From positions 1 through 64,000 of the forward strand of contig NZ_BSFQ01000001.1 of assembly GCF_027922425.1 (NCBI RefSeq): DNA of 64,000 nt, read 5' to 3'. A program made the position numbers and the translations under genes. Source of the DNA: Pseudonocardia halophobica (GTDB lineage: Bacteria > Actinomycetota > Actinomycetes > Mycobacteriales > Pseudonocardiaceae). Below, in pieces: positions 8,219-16,503 of this stretch. Every line of letters begins with the position of its first letter. The first letter of the stretch is position 1. Under the pieces are notes generated by a model that saw only the letters and a list, made by a program, of their open reading frames with translations, was not told the origin of the DNA and did no database searches.

Positions 8219-9862
8219 TCAGGCCGGCCGCTCGCGCAGCGCCTCCGGGTCGATGTGCAGCTCGCGGATCCGGCGGTAGAGCGTGGTGCGGCTGATCCCG
8301 AGCCGGCGGGCGGCGTGCACCTTGTTGCCCCCGCAGCTCTCCAGGCAGCGGACGATCGCGTCCCGCTCCGCCTGCCACAGGGCGCCCGGGACCGGTTCGC
8401 GCGGCCCCTCCCGGTAGCCCGGCGGCAGGTCGGCCTCGGTGAGGTCGCCCGCCGAGCGCCGCCCGGCGACGTACCCGACGACCGTGGCGAGTTCCCGCAG
8501 GTTCCCCGGCCAGTCGTGTGCGGCGAGGGTCCGGAGCGCTCCGGTGGTGAACCGGACGGCGCCGCCGGCGCGCTCACGCAGCAGCGCGCCGGCGAGGGCC
8601 GGGATCCGGTCGCGCCGGCTGCGGACGGTGGGCAGCTCGAGGCGGACCGGACATCGGGCCCCGAACGCGGCCGTCTCCCCGGGCGGCAGGCCGTCGAGGC
8701 CTGCCGTCAGCACGAGCCGCACGCCCCGCCGGTCCGCCTCGTGCCCGAGGTGCGCCGCGACCGCCGGGGCCAGCAGGTGGGCGTCCTCGACCAGCAGGGT
8801 GCCCCCGCCGGTCGCCTCGGCCAGCGGCACGTGCGTCTCCGCCACCGTGACGAGGGCGCCGGCCAGCACCGCGACCGGTCCCGCGCCCGCGAGCTGGGTC
8901 GCGACCGTCGTCCGGCCCGTGCCCGGCTCGCCGAGGACCAGCACGTTCGCCTGCTCCGCGCGGTAGCGCAGGATCCGCGGCCGCAGCTCGGCGTGCCAGT
9001 CCCGGTCCGGCACGGGCACCGCCACGCGCACCACCGAGGGCCGCTCCGGCCGCTCCAGCTCCACGAGGAAGCCCCCGCCGCCGACCGGCTCGACGCGGGC
9101 GACCATCCGCCGGCCCGACGCCAGCTCGACCTCGGTGTGCACCGCCCCCGGCCGGCCGTGCCGCAGGGCCTGCAGCGCGGCGTGGTCGACCGGCTGCAGC
9201 AGGTCCGCCGCGGCGTCGTTGGTCAGCACGAGGTCGGGCCCGAACGCCACCAGCGGCCCCGCCGCCCGCAGCCGCGCCGCCTCGAACGCCGCGAGCACCC
9301 GGCGGTGCGAACCACGGGCCTCGGCCAGCATCCCGTCGGCGATCTGCTGGGCGGCGCCGAGCAGGAAGGGCCGCAGCAGCGGGCTCGCGTCGGCGGTCAG
9401 GCAGGTGATGTCGAGGACGCCGGCGTGCCGCCCGGTCAGCGGGTCCCGGATCGGCACCCCGTAGCAGGCGAACCGCTTCAGCGACTCCAGGTAGTGCTCC
9501 GCCCCGACGACGGCGATCCCGCGCCGCAGCTCGGCGACCGTGGCCACCGAGTTGGTGCCGCTGACCTGCTCGGTGAACAGCTGGCCCGGCACGACCCCGA
9601 CGGACTGCAGCACCGGCTCCAGCTCGGGCGAGCCGAAGCGGATGTCGACCAGCCGGGTCTCCCGGTCGGCCAGGACGAGGGCGAACCGGGACCCGCGCAG
9701 GTGCCCCTCGAGCGCGGTGAGCACCGGGCCCGCCGCGCGGCGCAGGCGCGTGCCGGGATCGGGCTCGACGACCGCGCCGACGTCGATGCAGGCGGCGGGG
9801 TCCAGCCCGCAGGACTCGATGCGATGCCAGGACTGGGCGATCTCGGGACGGAGCACGGACAA
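8219..9862 (-). CDS. GAF-AAA-Fis family transcriptional activator (AcoR/MimR-like)
   Basis: A 547-residue regulator: an N-terminal sensor region with a GAF-like domain (about 75-190), a degenerate AAA+ module (about 300-460) with Walker A GEPGTGRTT, and a Fis-type helix-turn-helix at the C-terminus (GGNKVHAARRLGISRTTLYRR). The GAFTGA loop that touches sigma-54 is absent and Walker B is altered to LVEDAH. This fits the actinobacterial subclass that activates without sigma-54. The TTG at 9862 is preferred because GGAGG lies 8 nt upstream. By position it is the likely alcohol- or ketone-responsive activator of the convergent dehydrogenase. Confidence 0.85.
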   Translation of the reverse strand: MSVLRPEIAQSWHRIESCGLDPAACIDVGAVVEPDPGTRLRRAAGPVLTALEGHLRGSRFALVLADRETRLVDIRFGSPELEPVLQSVGVVPGQLFTEQVSGTNSVATVAELRRGIAVVGAEHYLESLKRFACYGVPIRDPLTGRHAGVLDITCLTADASPLLRPFLLGAAQQIADGMLAEARGSHRRVLAAFEAARLRAAGPLVAFGPDLVLTNDAAADLLQPVDHAALQALRHGRPGAVHTEVELASGRRMVARVEPVGGGGFLVELERPERPSVVRVAVPVPDRDWHAELRPRILRYRAEQANVLVLGEPGTGRTTVATQLAGAGPVAVLAGALVTVAETHVPLAEATGGGTLLVEDAHLLAPAVAAHLGHEADRRGVRLVLTAGLDGLPPGETAAFGARCPVRLELPTVRSRRDRIPALAGALLRERAGGAVRFTTGALRTLAAHDWPGNLRELATVVGYVAGRRSAGDLTEADLPPGYREGPREPVPGALWQAERDAIVRCLESCGGNKVHAARRLGISRTTLYRRIRELHIDPEALRERPA

Positions 9863-10002
9863 GCCCGGACCCTCCTCGCTGCGGGATCCGACGGTGGGGA
9901 GTCGACACCGATCTTATGCCGCGCCACGCATCCGTCGACTCCGAGCGGACGAACCGAGGGGTCCTCAGGTTGGCCACAGGGGACGTGTGCACGATGTGAC
10001 GG

Positions 10003-11562
10003 GTGCAGCTCGACATCGACCGGCCCCCGACGGCCGTGGCTCCCGAGCGCCCGCGGCCGGATCTGCTCGGTCGCGTCGCCGTGCTCGTGCTCGGGGTCGT
10101 CACGGTCCTGTCGGTGGTGCGTGCCTTCGGCCCGCTGACCTACCCCGGCGACATCTGGCGCCAGTCGGACACCGCGTCGATGGCGCGCAACTACGCCGAG
10201 CACGGCCTGAACCTGTTCATGCCCCAGATCAACTGGGGCGGGAACGGGCCCGGCTACGTCGAGTCCGAGCTGCCGATCATGCCGTGGCTCACCGGCATCC
10301 TGTACACGCTCTTCGGCGACCACGAGTTCCTCGGCCGGCTGGTGTCGCTGGCCTTCATGCTGCTCGCCACCGCGGCCTTCTGGGGCCTCGCGAAGCGGAT
10401 CCTGCCGCCCACGGCCGCCCGGTGGGCGCTGATCGCCTGGGCCGTCTCACCGGCGTTCATGCGGTGGGGCACGGCCTTCATGCCCGAGGCCACCGTCCTG
10501 GCGTTCACGCTGCTGGCCCTGCTGGCCTTCTGCCGCTGGCTGCAGGAGGACCGGCCGGGGTGGCTGGTGGCGGCGGCCGGAGCGGTCTCACTGGCCGGGC
10601 TGGCCAAGCCGACCTCGTTGCACGTCGGGCTCGTGATGGCGCTGTGGCTGCTGCTCGCGGCGCGCGACCGGTTGCGCCGGCCCTCGGTCTACCTGGCCGG
10701 GCTCGCCGCGCTCGTGCTGCCCGCGCTGTGGCTGCGGCACGCCTCGGGCCTCTACGAGACCTACGGGAACACCTTCGGCGTGATCTCCGGGGGCGACGAC
10801 AAGTTCGGCAACCTCGCCATGTGGCTGGGCGCCGACTTCTACCTCGGCAACCTCCGCAGCGAGGTGCTGTTCATCTACGGCGTGGTCGGGGTGCCGTTCG
10901 CACTGCTCGGCGCGGTGTGGCTGTGGCGGCTCCGCCGCGGGGCACCGGCCGCGCCGTTCCTGCTCGCCGGCGCGGTCGCGCTCGTCGTCTACTACTTCGC
11001 GGTCGGCCGCTACAGCGGCTCCGACCTCGGCATCCAGTACCACGTCTACTCGCTGCCCTACGCCGCGGTCGCGACCGGCATCGGCGTCGTCGCGGCGCAG
11101 CGGCTGCTGCGCGACCGGCTCGGCCCGCGGCTGGTCGCGGCGCTCGGGGTGCTGACCGTGCTGGCGCTCGGCGCCCAGTCGGTCAACGTCTTCCGCCAGT
11201 CGTTCGACCCCGACGCCGGCGCCCTCGGCACGTGCGCCACGCAGCTGGCGGCGGTGTCCCGGCCCGGGGACCTCGTGGTCGTCGGCACGGACAGCACCAC
11301 GACGATGGACGGCGTCGCGAACAACTACCAGGAGCCGGTGATCCTCTACCGGGCCGACCGGTACGGCTGGGTGCTGGCCGCGGACCAGTACGACCCGGCC
11401 CGGCTCGCGGGCATGCAGGCGCAGGGGGCCCGCTGGTTCGTGAACCCGGTGCCCGGCCAGCTCACCGGGCCGCTGGCGAGCTGGTTGCGCGACAACGCCG
11501 AGCAGGTCCGCACCTCGGCGTTCGACGGCTGCGACGTCTGGGCCCTCCGCGGCGCCTCCTGA
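10003..11562 (+). CDS. GT39/PMT-like membrane glycosyltransferase
   Basis: A 519-residue GT-C fold protein with about ten transmembrane helices, acting from polyprenyl-phosphate sugar donors on the outer face of the membrane. The first extracytoplasmic loop contains YPGDIWRQSDTASMARNY, with the acidic residues expected of the family, followed by the hydrophobic helices and a C-terminal soluble part (about 410-519). Start is GTG 10003 with a weak ribosome site. The acceptor (protein, lipid or polysaccharide) is unknown. The next gene ends convergently 9 bp away. Confidence 0.8.
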   Translation: MQLDIDRPPTAVAPERPRPDLLGRVAVLVLGVVTVLSVVRAFGPLTYPGDIWRQSDTASMARNYAEHGLNLFMPQINWGGNGPGYVESELPIMPWLTGILYTLFGDHEFLGRLVSLAFMLLATAAFWGLAKRILPPTAARWALIAWAVSPAFMRWGTAFMPEATVLAFTLLALLAFCRWLQEDRPGWLVAAAGAVSLAGLAKPTSLHVGLVMALWLLLAARDRLRRPSVYLAGLAALVLPALWLRHASGLYETYGNTFGVISGGDDKFGNLAMWLGADFYLGNLRSEVLFIYGVVGVPFALLGAVWLWRLRRGAPAAPFLLAGAVALVVYYFAVGRYSGSDLGIQYHVYSLPYAAVATGIGVVAAQRLLRDRLGPRLVAALGVLTVLALGAQSVNVFRQSFDPDAGALGTCATQLAAVSRPGDLVVVGTDSTTTMDGVANNYQEPVILYRADRYGWVLAADQYDPARLAGMQAQGARWFVNPVPGQLTGPLASWLRDNAEQVRTSAFDGCDVWALRGAS

Positions 11563-11571
11563 GCGGGCCCC

Positions 11572-12012
11572 TCACTCGGCGGCGGCCAGCCCCGAGCCGT
11601 CCGGGGCGCCGAGCAACGGCACGGGGACGCTGACCAGCGTGACGGTGGTGCCCGCGTCGTCCCGGCGGATCGACACCCGGTCCATGCAGCCGCGCATGAC
11701 GCTCATCCCGTAGCCCTTCTCGCCGTGGTCCGGGCGCCACACGCCCTCGTCCCGCACCGTCACGACGACCTGGCGGTGCGTGGGCCCGGCCACCAGCCGG
11801 CCGACGACCTCGACGTCCCCGGGGACGCCCCCGGCGTAGGCGTGCTTGACCGCGTTGGTGCAGGCCTCGCTCACGGCCAGGATCGCGTCGACGCGCTCGG
11901 CCTCGGGCCACTCCAGCGCCTGGAGCCAGCGGTCCAGCCCCGCCCGGAAGAAGGCGAGCTGCACCGGGTCCGCGCCGAACCGGATGCTGTAGAAGCCCGA
12001 GTCGTCCGCCAT
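11572..12012 (-). CDS. Anti-sigma regulatory factor, RsbW/SpoIIAB-like ATPase
   Basis: A 146-residue GHKL-fold ATP-binding protein. The N box is SEACTNAVKHAY (Mg-binding N53), the G1 box DEGVW and the G2 region GYGMSVMRG. Proteins of this family bind SigB/SigF-type sigma factors or phosphorylate anti-anti-sigma partners. No partner gene is adjacent, so its target lies elsewhere. The ATG at 12012 is chosen because residues upstream of it are low-complexity readthrough. Confidence 0.85.
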   Translation of the reverse strand: MADDSGFYSIRFGADPVQLAFFRAGLDRWLQALEWPEAERVDAILAVSEACTNAVKHAYAGGVPGDVEVVGRLVAGPTHRQVVVTVRDEGVWRPDHGEKGYGMSVMRGCMDRVSIRRDDAGTTVTLVSVPVPLLGAPDGSGLAAAE

Positions 12013-12083
12013 GCCCCGAGGATGACGAACCCCGGGGCCCTTCGCGACCGCTGGCCGGAGGCCGCCCCGATCACCCGTGCCGG

Positions 12084-12329
12084 TCAGCTCGGCGCGCGCG
12101 GCTCCGGGACCTCCACGACGACCGGTTCCTCGGCGGGCGAGGGGATCCCGGCCGCCTCGGGCCCGACCACCTCGACCAGCTCGGGCCCGCCCTCGACGTC
12201 GAGCCCGGGCGTGCGGTCCGTCCCCGCGAGACCGAGCACGCGGCGGCGGGCCCGGGCCCGCCTGTCCAGCTCGGCCTGCTCGGCCGCGGTCCACGTGTGC
12301 CGCTCGACCGGCGGCTGCCTGGAGACCAT
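12084..12329 (-). CDS. Small hypothetical protein
   Basis: An 81-residue acidic, proline/valine-rich protein with a short N-terminal charged helix (AEQAELDRRARARRR) and a low-complexity tail rich in P, V and E. The ATG at 12329 follows AGGGGG at good spacing; a GTG at 12377 would add 16 residues. It lies 72 bp upstream of, and in line with, the anti-sigma ATPase gene, so the two may be co-transcribed. I recognise no domain. Confidence 0.5.
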   Translation of the reverse strand: MVSRQPPVERHTWTAAEQAELDRRARARRRVLGLAGTDRTPGLDVEGGPELVEVVGPEAAGIPSPAEEPVVVEVPEPRAPS

Positions 12330-12525
12330 CGCCCGTACCCCCTGATCACCCTCACCCGGAAGATCCACCGCCACCACCCGCTGTCAGCGGGATCACGCCG
12401 TGGTGCGGCACACCCAGTGTGCGCCCGCCACGCCCGAAAGCCCAGGTCCCGGCCCCGGCCGGGCCCTCCTGTCGGGCGGGGCCGGTCGGACGGGACGGTC
12501 CGGGCCGGTTCGATGGTGAGCTGCG

Positions 12526-13656
12526 ATGTCATCTCTCCGTAACATCGGATCCCCGTCGCCGTCCGGCCGACGGCACGGACGGGGCAGCACGAACGGGCAG
12601 GGCGGTGCACGAGTGGGTCGAGTCGGTCGCTTCCGCCCGATCCTCGCCGGAGCCACCCTCCGCGACCGGATGTTCGCTTGCGGCGGGGCGCTCGCCGCGC
12701 TCTGCGTCACCGCACTGCTCGGGGCGATCGTCGTGGGGCACACGGCGGCCCTCCCGTACCTCGTGGCGCCGATCGGCGCGTCGGCCGTGCTCGTGTTCGC
12801 GGTTCCCGCGAGCCCCCTCGCGCAGCCGTGGTCGGTCGTGGGCGGCAACGTGCTGTCGACGCTGGTCGGGCTCGGCGTGCTGGCCCTCGTCGACGACCCG
12901 TTCCTCGCCTCCGGCCTCGCCGTGGCCGGGGCGATCGCGGTGATGTCGCTGCTCCGCTGCCTGCACCCGCCCGGCGGGGCGGCCGCGCTGATGACGGTGA
13001 TCGGCGGCAACGTGATCGCGGGCGCCGGCCCTCTGTTCGCCTTCGTCCCGGTCGGTCTGAACTCGGTCGTCCTCGTCACGCTCGGGTGGCTGTTCCACCG
13101 CTTCACCGGCCACGCCTATCCGCACCGGACGCGGCGGGCCGATCCCGCGGAGCGCCGCAGCCGCTTCCGCGCCGAGGACGTGGACCGCGCCCTGGACGAG
13201 GTCGGCGAGGCGTTCGACATCAGCCGCGAGGACCTCGGGCTCCTGCTCCGCGAGGTCGAGACCCAGGCCCTCGTCCGGCGGCACGGCGAGCCCACCGCGG
13301 GCGACGTGATGTCGCGCGAGGTCGTGCGGGTGGAGGTGCACGACACCGCGGACACCGCGCGGGCCCTGCTGCTCGCGCACGACGTACGCACCCTGCCGGT
13401 GCTCGCCGCCGACGAGACGGTGGTCGGGACGGTCGGGCTCCGCGAGCTCGTCCGCCCCGGCGCCTGCGTCGGCGAGCTGGCCTCGCCGCCCCTGACGGCC
13501 CCCGCGGACCTGCCCGCGCTGGCGCTGAGCCGCGCCCTCACCGACGGGCGCGCCCACGCCGCCGTGATCGTCGACGCGGCCGGGCGGCTGCGCGGGATGG
13601 TGACCCAGACGGACCTGATCGTGGCGCTCTGCCGCGCCCTGACCGACCCGGTGTGA
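12526..13656 (+). CDS. HPP family membrane protein with C-terminal CBS pair
   Basis: A 376-residue protein. About residues 45-200 form the four-to-five-helix HPP domain with its hallmark CLHPPGGA; residues about 260-376 form a tandem CBS module (GDVMSREVVRV and GMVTQTDLIVALC), which usually binds adenosyl nucleotides. HPP proteins are transporters, with nitrite transport shown in plants and cyanobacteria, and the CBS pair suggests energy-state control. The start is uncertain: ATG 12526 gives a 40-residue arginine/glycine-rich leader, and GTG 12613 would remove most of it. Confidence 0.82.
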   Translation: MSSLRNIGSPSPSGRRHGRGSTNGQGGARVGRVGRFRPILAGATLRDRMFACGGALAALCVTALLGAIVVGHTAALPYLVAPIGASAVLVFAVPASPLAQPWSVVGGNVLSTLVGLGVLALVDDPFLASGLAVAGAIAVMSLLRCLHPPGGAAALMTVIGGNVIAGAGPLFAFVPVGLNSVVLVTLGWLFHRFTGHAYPHRTRRADPAERRSRFRAEDVDRALDEVGEAFDISREDLGLLLREVETQALVRRHGEPTAGDVMSREVVRVEVHDTADTARALLLAHDVRTLPVLAADETVVGTVGLRELVRPGACVGELASPPLTAPADLPALALSRALTDGRAHAAVIVDAAGRLRGMVTQTDLIVALCRALTDPV

Positions 13657-13659
13657 GAG

Positions 13660-13815
13660 CGCGACCCCCGGTGCCCGCGAGTACCCCGACGTCGATAGAG
13701 GTGGCCCGGCTGACGCCGAAGGCCGCTGCGAGTTGCTCGACCGCTCGGCCGACGGCGAGAGCGGCTCGGGCCGTGGCAACCTGTTCGGGTCGAGCTTGCC
13801 GGGCCGGTCCGGCCG
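13660..13815 (-). pseudogene. Serine recombinase (resolvase) C-terminal HTH fragment
   Basis: The minus-strand frame reads ARPEQVATARAALAVGRAVE then QLAAAFGVSRATSID. This is the DNA-binding helix-turn-helix that ends Hin/resolvase-type recombinases (usual form: GRPRKLDPEQV...FGVSRATLYRHL). No catalytic N-terminal domain is present, and the last helix is replaced after SRAT. It is a decayed remnant marking the left edge of the scar. Confidence 0.6.
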
Positions 13816-13827
13816 CTGCGCTGGGCC

Positions 13828-14484
13828 TCAGTCGACATCCTCGTGTACGCCGGCAGCAGGGGGCATCGCGAAGGTCTGGACGTGGTCGATGGCTGCCTGT
13901 AGGGCGTTTTTCAGCGGAGCGATGTCGCGGGCGACCTGGGCCAGGAGCATGCCGCCCTGGAAGGCGGAGAGCAGGAGATAGGCCAGTCGGGTGGGATCCG
14001 CGTCGTTGCTGATGCGGCCGGACTTCTGCATCCGTTCGAGTCCATCTCGGAAGATGTCTCTCCACTGCTCGAACGCGTTCGCGAGTTCCGTGCGAACGTC
14101 GAGGTCGGTCTTGATGATCTCGCTGGCGAGCGACCCGAGGCTGCAGCCTTCCTGGTAGGAGCGCTCGTAGGCGATGTAGTAGCCCGCCCATTCCCGAAGC
14201 GAGTCGAGGCTGTCGAAGTGGGTGAACCGCTCACTGCGATGGAACGTGAGGACGCGCTCGGCCTGCCACTCGATGACCGCGAGGACAAGGCTCTCCTTGG
14301 TCGGGAAGTAGTGGTTGAGCTGTGACCCGCTGACGCCGGCCGCGCGACGGAGCTGTTCGTTGTTCGTCGCGTGGACGCCCTTGGTGTAGATCAGCTCCGC
14401 GGCGTGCTCGAGGATGCGGGCTCGGGTCGCCTGCCCCTTGGCCGTGAGCTTCTGCGGCACCCGGGCTTCCGTGGCGGCGTCCAT
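13828..14484 (-). CDS. TetR family transcriptional repressor
   Basis: A 218-residue repressor with the TetR helix-turn-helix near residues 25-60 (ATNNEQLRRAAGVSGSQLNH followed by YFPTKESL) and an all-helical ligand domain. The ATG at 14484 is preferred; the upstream open extension reads through the operator region. It diverges from the oxidoreductase at 14610, and the spacer holds two perfect palindromic operators. It should repress both genes and be released by a reactive or aromatic ligand. Codons use more A/T at third positions than neighbours, consistent with transfer. Confidence 0.92.
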   Translation of the reverse strand: MDAATEARVPQKLTAKGQATRARILEHAAELIYTKGVHATNNEQLRRAAGVSGSQLNHYFPTKESLVLAVIEWQAERVLTFHRSERFTHFDSLDSLREWAGYYIAYERSYQEGCSLGSLASEIIKTDLDVRTELANAFEQWRDIFRDGLERMQKSGRISNDADPTRLAYLLLSAFQGGMLLAQVARDIAPLKNALQAAIDHVQTFAMPPAAGVHEDVD

Positions 14485-14505
14485 GACCCACACGATAACC
14501 CAGAT

Positions 14506-14521
14506 TGGGCTTGACAGCCCA
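14506..14521. promoter_or_regulatory. TetR operator 1
   Basis: Perfect 16-bp palindrome TGGGCT-TGAC-AGCCCA. It contains a TTGACA -35-like box (14511-14516) for the rightward oxidoreductase promoter, so bound repressor would block polymerase. Confidence 0.8.
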
Positions 14522-14547
14522 CATCGTGCCGTGTTGACTCCCATCAG

Positions 14548-14563
14548 TGGGCTAACGAGCCCA
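14548..14563. promoter_or_regulatory. TetR operator 2
   Basis: Perfect 16-bp palindrome TGGGCT-AACG-AGCCCA with the same arms as operator 1. The centres are 42 bp apart, four helical turns, so both dimers would sit on the same DNA face. Confidence 0.8.
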
Positions 14564-14609
14564 AAAAAGCGGCGCACGGAGCCGGCGCCCATGAGATGTG
14601 GAGGCACCC

Positions 14610-15527
14610 ATGAAGGCGATCGTCGCGATGGATCAGGCAGCGGAAGCGGCCGGGATCACGCTCGCGGAGCGGCCCGAGCCGAAGCCGGCGATCAACGACG
14701 TCGTCGTTGAAGTCCATGCGTCGGGCTTCGTCCCCGCAGAGTGGGAGTGGCCCTCGACGTGGGTCGATCGCTCGGGTCACGATCGCGTCCCGGCGATCAT
14801 CGGCCATGAGTTCGCGGGAGTGGTCTCATCCCTCGGCTACGGCACGACGGGACTCTCGCTGGGGCAGCGGGTGTTCGGGATCACGGACTGGCACCGCGAC
14901 GGAACGCTGGCCGAGTACGCGGCGGTGGAGGCACGCAACCTTGCGCCGCTGCCGGGGAACGTCGACTTCACGGTGGGTGCGAGCCTGCCGATCTCCGGCC
15001 TGACCGCGTGGCAGGGCCTGTTCCAGCACGGTCGTCTTCGGGCGGGGCAGAGCGTCCTCGCACACGGCGCCGCGGGCGCGGTCGGATCTGTGGTGACCCA
15101 GCTCGCCCGGGAGTTCGGCGCCTACGTCATCGGTACCGGTCGGGCGGCGGACCGCCAGGCGGCGCTCGACTTCGGCGCGAACGAGTTCCTCGCCCTCGAT
15201 CACGAGGATCTCGACGACATCGGCAGGGTCGACCTGGTCTTCGATGTCATCGGCGGTGAGATCCAAAGGCGCTCGGCGAGCATCATCCGGCCCGGCGGGA
15301 CACTGGTGTCGGTGGTCGGACCTGTCGAGACTCGCCCTGTCGACGCCTTGGCGGTCGACTTCGTCGTCGAGTCCGTTCCGAGTCAGCTGGTGGAGATCGT
15401 CGACCGGGTACGAGATGGGCGGCTTCGCACGCACGTCGGAACCGTCGCGACCCTCGACGAGGCCATCCCCGCGCTCAACCCGACAGAGCGGCGCAAGGGC
15501 AAGACCGTCATTCGCGTGCGCCCCTGA
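14610..15527 (+). CDS. Zinc-free medium-chain oxidoreductase (quinone reductase type)
   Basis: A 305-residue medium-chain reductase of the quinone oxidoreductase/enoyl reductase type. It has a GroES-like N-terminal half with the GHEFAGVV motif and a Rossmann half with HGAAGAVGS, and lacks the cysteine zinc ligands of alcohol dehydrogenases. It probably reduces quinones or alpha,beta-unsaturated carbonyls with NADPH. The ATG at 14610 is chosen because GGAGG lies 5 nt upstream; a GTG at 14598 has none. It is the evident target of the divergent TetR repressor. Confidence 0.88.
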   Translation: MKAIVAMDQAAEAAGITLAERPEPKPAINDVVVEVHASGFVPAEWEWPSTWVDRSGHDRVPAIIGHEFAGVVSSLGYGTTGLSLGQRVFGITDWHRDGTLAEYAAVEARNLAPLPGNVDFTVGASLPISGLTAWQGLFQHGRLRAGQSVLAHGAAGAVGSVVTQLAREFGAYVIGTGRAADRQAALDFGANEFLALDHEDLDDIGRVDLVFDVIGGEIQRRSASIIRPGGTLVSVVGPVETRPVDALAVDFVVESVPSQLVEIVDRVRDGRLRTHVGTVATLDEAIPALNPTERRKGKTVIRVRP

Positions 15528-15582
15528 GCGTCGCGCGGGCGGCTCATGTCCGGCGATGCGGAGAACCGCCACATTCGGTCGG

Positions 15583-16161
15583 TCAGCTCAGCGCCGAGCA
15601 GGGCCAGACGAGCGGCGCAGTCGTGGCGGCGGGCTCGGAGCAGCCCGACCGTCGGGACGTCGATAGCACCCGGCGCATTTGGTAGCTCTCGCCGTACTTG
15701 AGCAGCATCCCCGTCCGCAGTTCGGACGTAATTCCCATCCAGCCGGACGGTGCCTGCGCTGAGATCCAGGTCCTCGGGTCGATCTCATGCTGGGTCATCC
15801 AGCGGTCCAGAAGCGCCCCGACGGTCGCGCGGGTGCGAGCCACCTCGAGGTCGTCGGCATCGGCCAGCAGGCGCGTACGGAGCTTCTCAGCCTCCTTCTG
15901 GGCCGCCCGCTCCGAGCGGGCGTTGCCCGGCTGCTCGATCGGGACGCTGTCCGTGAGGATGATCCGCTCGCCGGTGCTGGGATCCTCGCCGGTCGACACG
16001 CGTACCTGGAACCTGTGCGCATCCGGCGGATGCTGCCCCGTCGCCGCGACTTCGGCGGCTCCTCCACGGCGGCCACAGGCTGGAAGCGAGCAACGCTTGT
16101 GGATCAGACCGTGGATCGTGATCCACTTCGACGCCCTGGAACGAGTCGGGCCCCGACCAAA
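15583..16161 (-). pseudogene. Truncated tyrosine integrase (N-terminal part)
   Basis: The frame open from 16161 reads ...KRCSLPACGRR...AHRFQVRVSTGEDPSTG and then ...ARTRATVGALLDRWMTQHE. This is the SAM-like N-terminal (core-binding) segment of actinobacterial phage-type integrases. After HEIDP, near 15790, similarity stops and an unrelated 60-residue stretch follows to the stop at 15583. The catalytic R-H-R-Y domain is missing. The first in-frame start codon is GTG 15999, inside the domain, so the gene is dead. It begins beside the 3' end of tRNA-Arg, the usual att target. Confidence 0.65.
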
Positions 16162-16178
16162 TTAACTGGTCAGGGCCC
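16148..16178. terminator. Terminator downstream of tRNA-Arg
   Basis: A 12-bp stem with one G:U wobble on the minus transcript (GGGCCCCGACCA at 16148-16159 with 16167-16178) and a 7-nt AT-rich loop. It is 13 bp downstream of the tRNA-Arg 3' end. Confidence 0.8.
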
Positions 16179-16190
16179 GGTTCCTTGCTG

Positions 16191-16263
16191 TGCGCCCGAA
16201 GGGATTCGAACCCCTAACCTTCTGATCCGTAGTCAGATGCTCTATCCGTTGAGCTACGGGCGC
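16191..16263 (-). tRNA. tRNA-Arg (anticodon ACG)
   Basis: A 73-nt cloverleaf: 7-bp acceptor (GCGCCCG with CGGGCGC), anticodon stem TCTGA/TCAGA with loop CTACGGA giving anticodon ACG, and T arm GGTTCGAATCC. CCA is not encoded. The 3' end is the probable integration target of the degraded integrase element downstream. Confidence 0.95.
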
Positions 16264-16324
16264 GTGTACCGCATTCAGTTGTACTACATGCCGTGTCCGA
16301 CCCGAGAGTCGGCCCACGCCAGCG

Positions 16325-16414
16325 CGGAGGCTCCGGGATTTGAACCCGGGATGGGGGGTGACCCCAAACCGCATTAGCAGTGCGGCGCCATAGACCAGAC
16401 TAGGCGAAGCCTCC
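16325..16414 (-). tRNA. tRNA-Ser (anticodon GCT)
   Basis: A 90-nt class II tRNA: acceptor GGAGGCT/AGCCTCC, anticodon stem CCGCA/TGCGG with loop CTGCTAA (anticodon GCT), a long variable arm and T arm GGTTCAAATCC. It lies 61 bp upstream of tRNA-Arg on the same strand and is probably co-transcribed with it. Confidence 0.95.
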
Positions 16415-16503
16415 CGGGGCCTCTCGGCCTCCAGCGGGTCCAAGAGTACACACGGCCCGGAGGGGGTTCGCACCCCACCCCGGGTCCGCGTGCCGGGGGC
16501 CCG

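Larger units (their letters stand above)
13688..15666. repeat. 11-bp direct repeat flanking the TetR/oxidoreductase cassette
   Basis: GACGTCGATAG occurs at 13688-13698 and again at 15656-15666, just outside the TetR and oxidoreductase genes and inside the two recombinase remnants. It could be a target duplication or crossover site. An 11-bp match in GC-rich DNA may also be chance. Confidence 0.3.
13657..16190. other. Remnant integrative element next to tRNA-Arg
   Basis: This 2.5-kb stretch contains a serine-recombinase tail, a TetR/oxidoreductase pair of lower apparent GC than the surroundings, and a broken tyrosine integrase whose open part points away from the 3' end of tRNA-Arg (16191-16263). 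Together these look like the scar of one or more elements integrated at the tRNA. No intact att duplication of the tRNA 3' end was found. Confidence 0.55.

Noticed and set aside
13688..15666. The 11-bp direct repeat as a proven att or target-site duplication
   Set aside because: It is short, not at the tRNA end, and could be chance in GC-rich DNA; kept only as a low-confidence feature.
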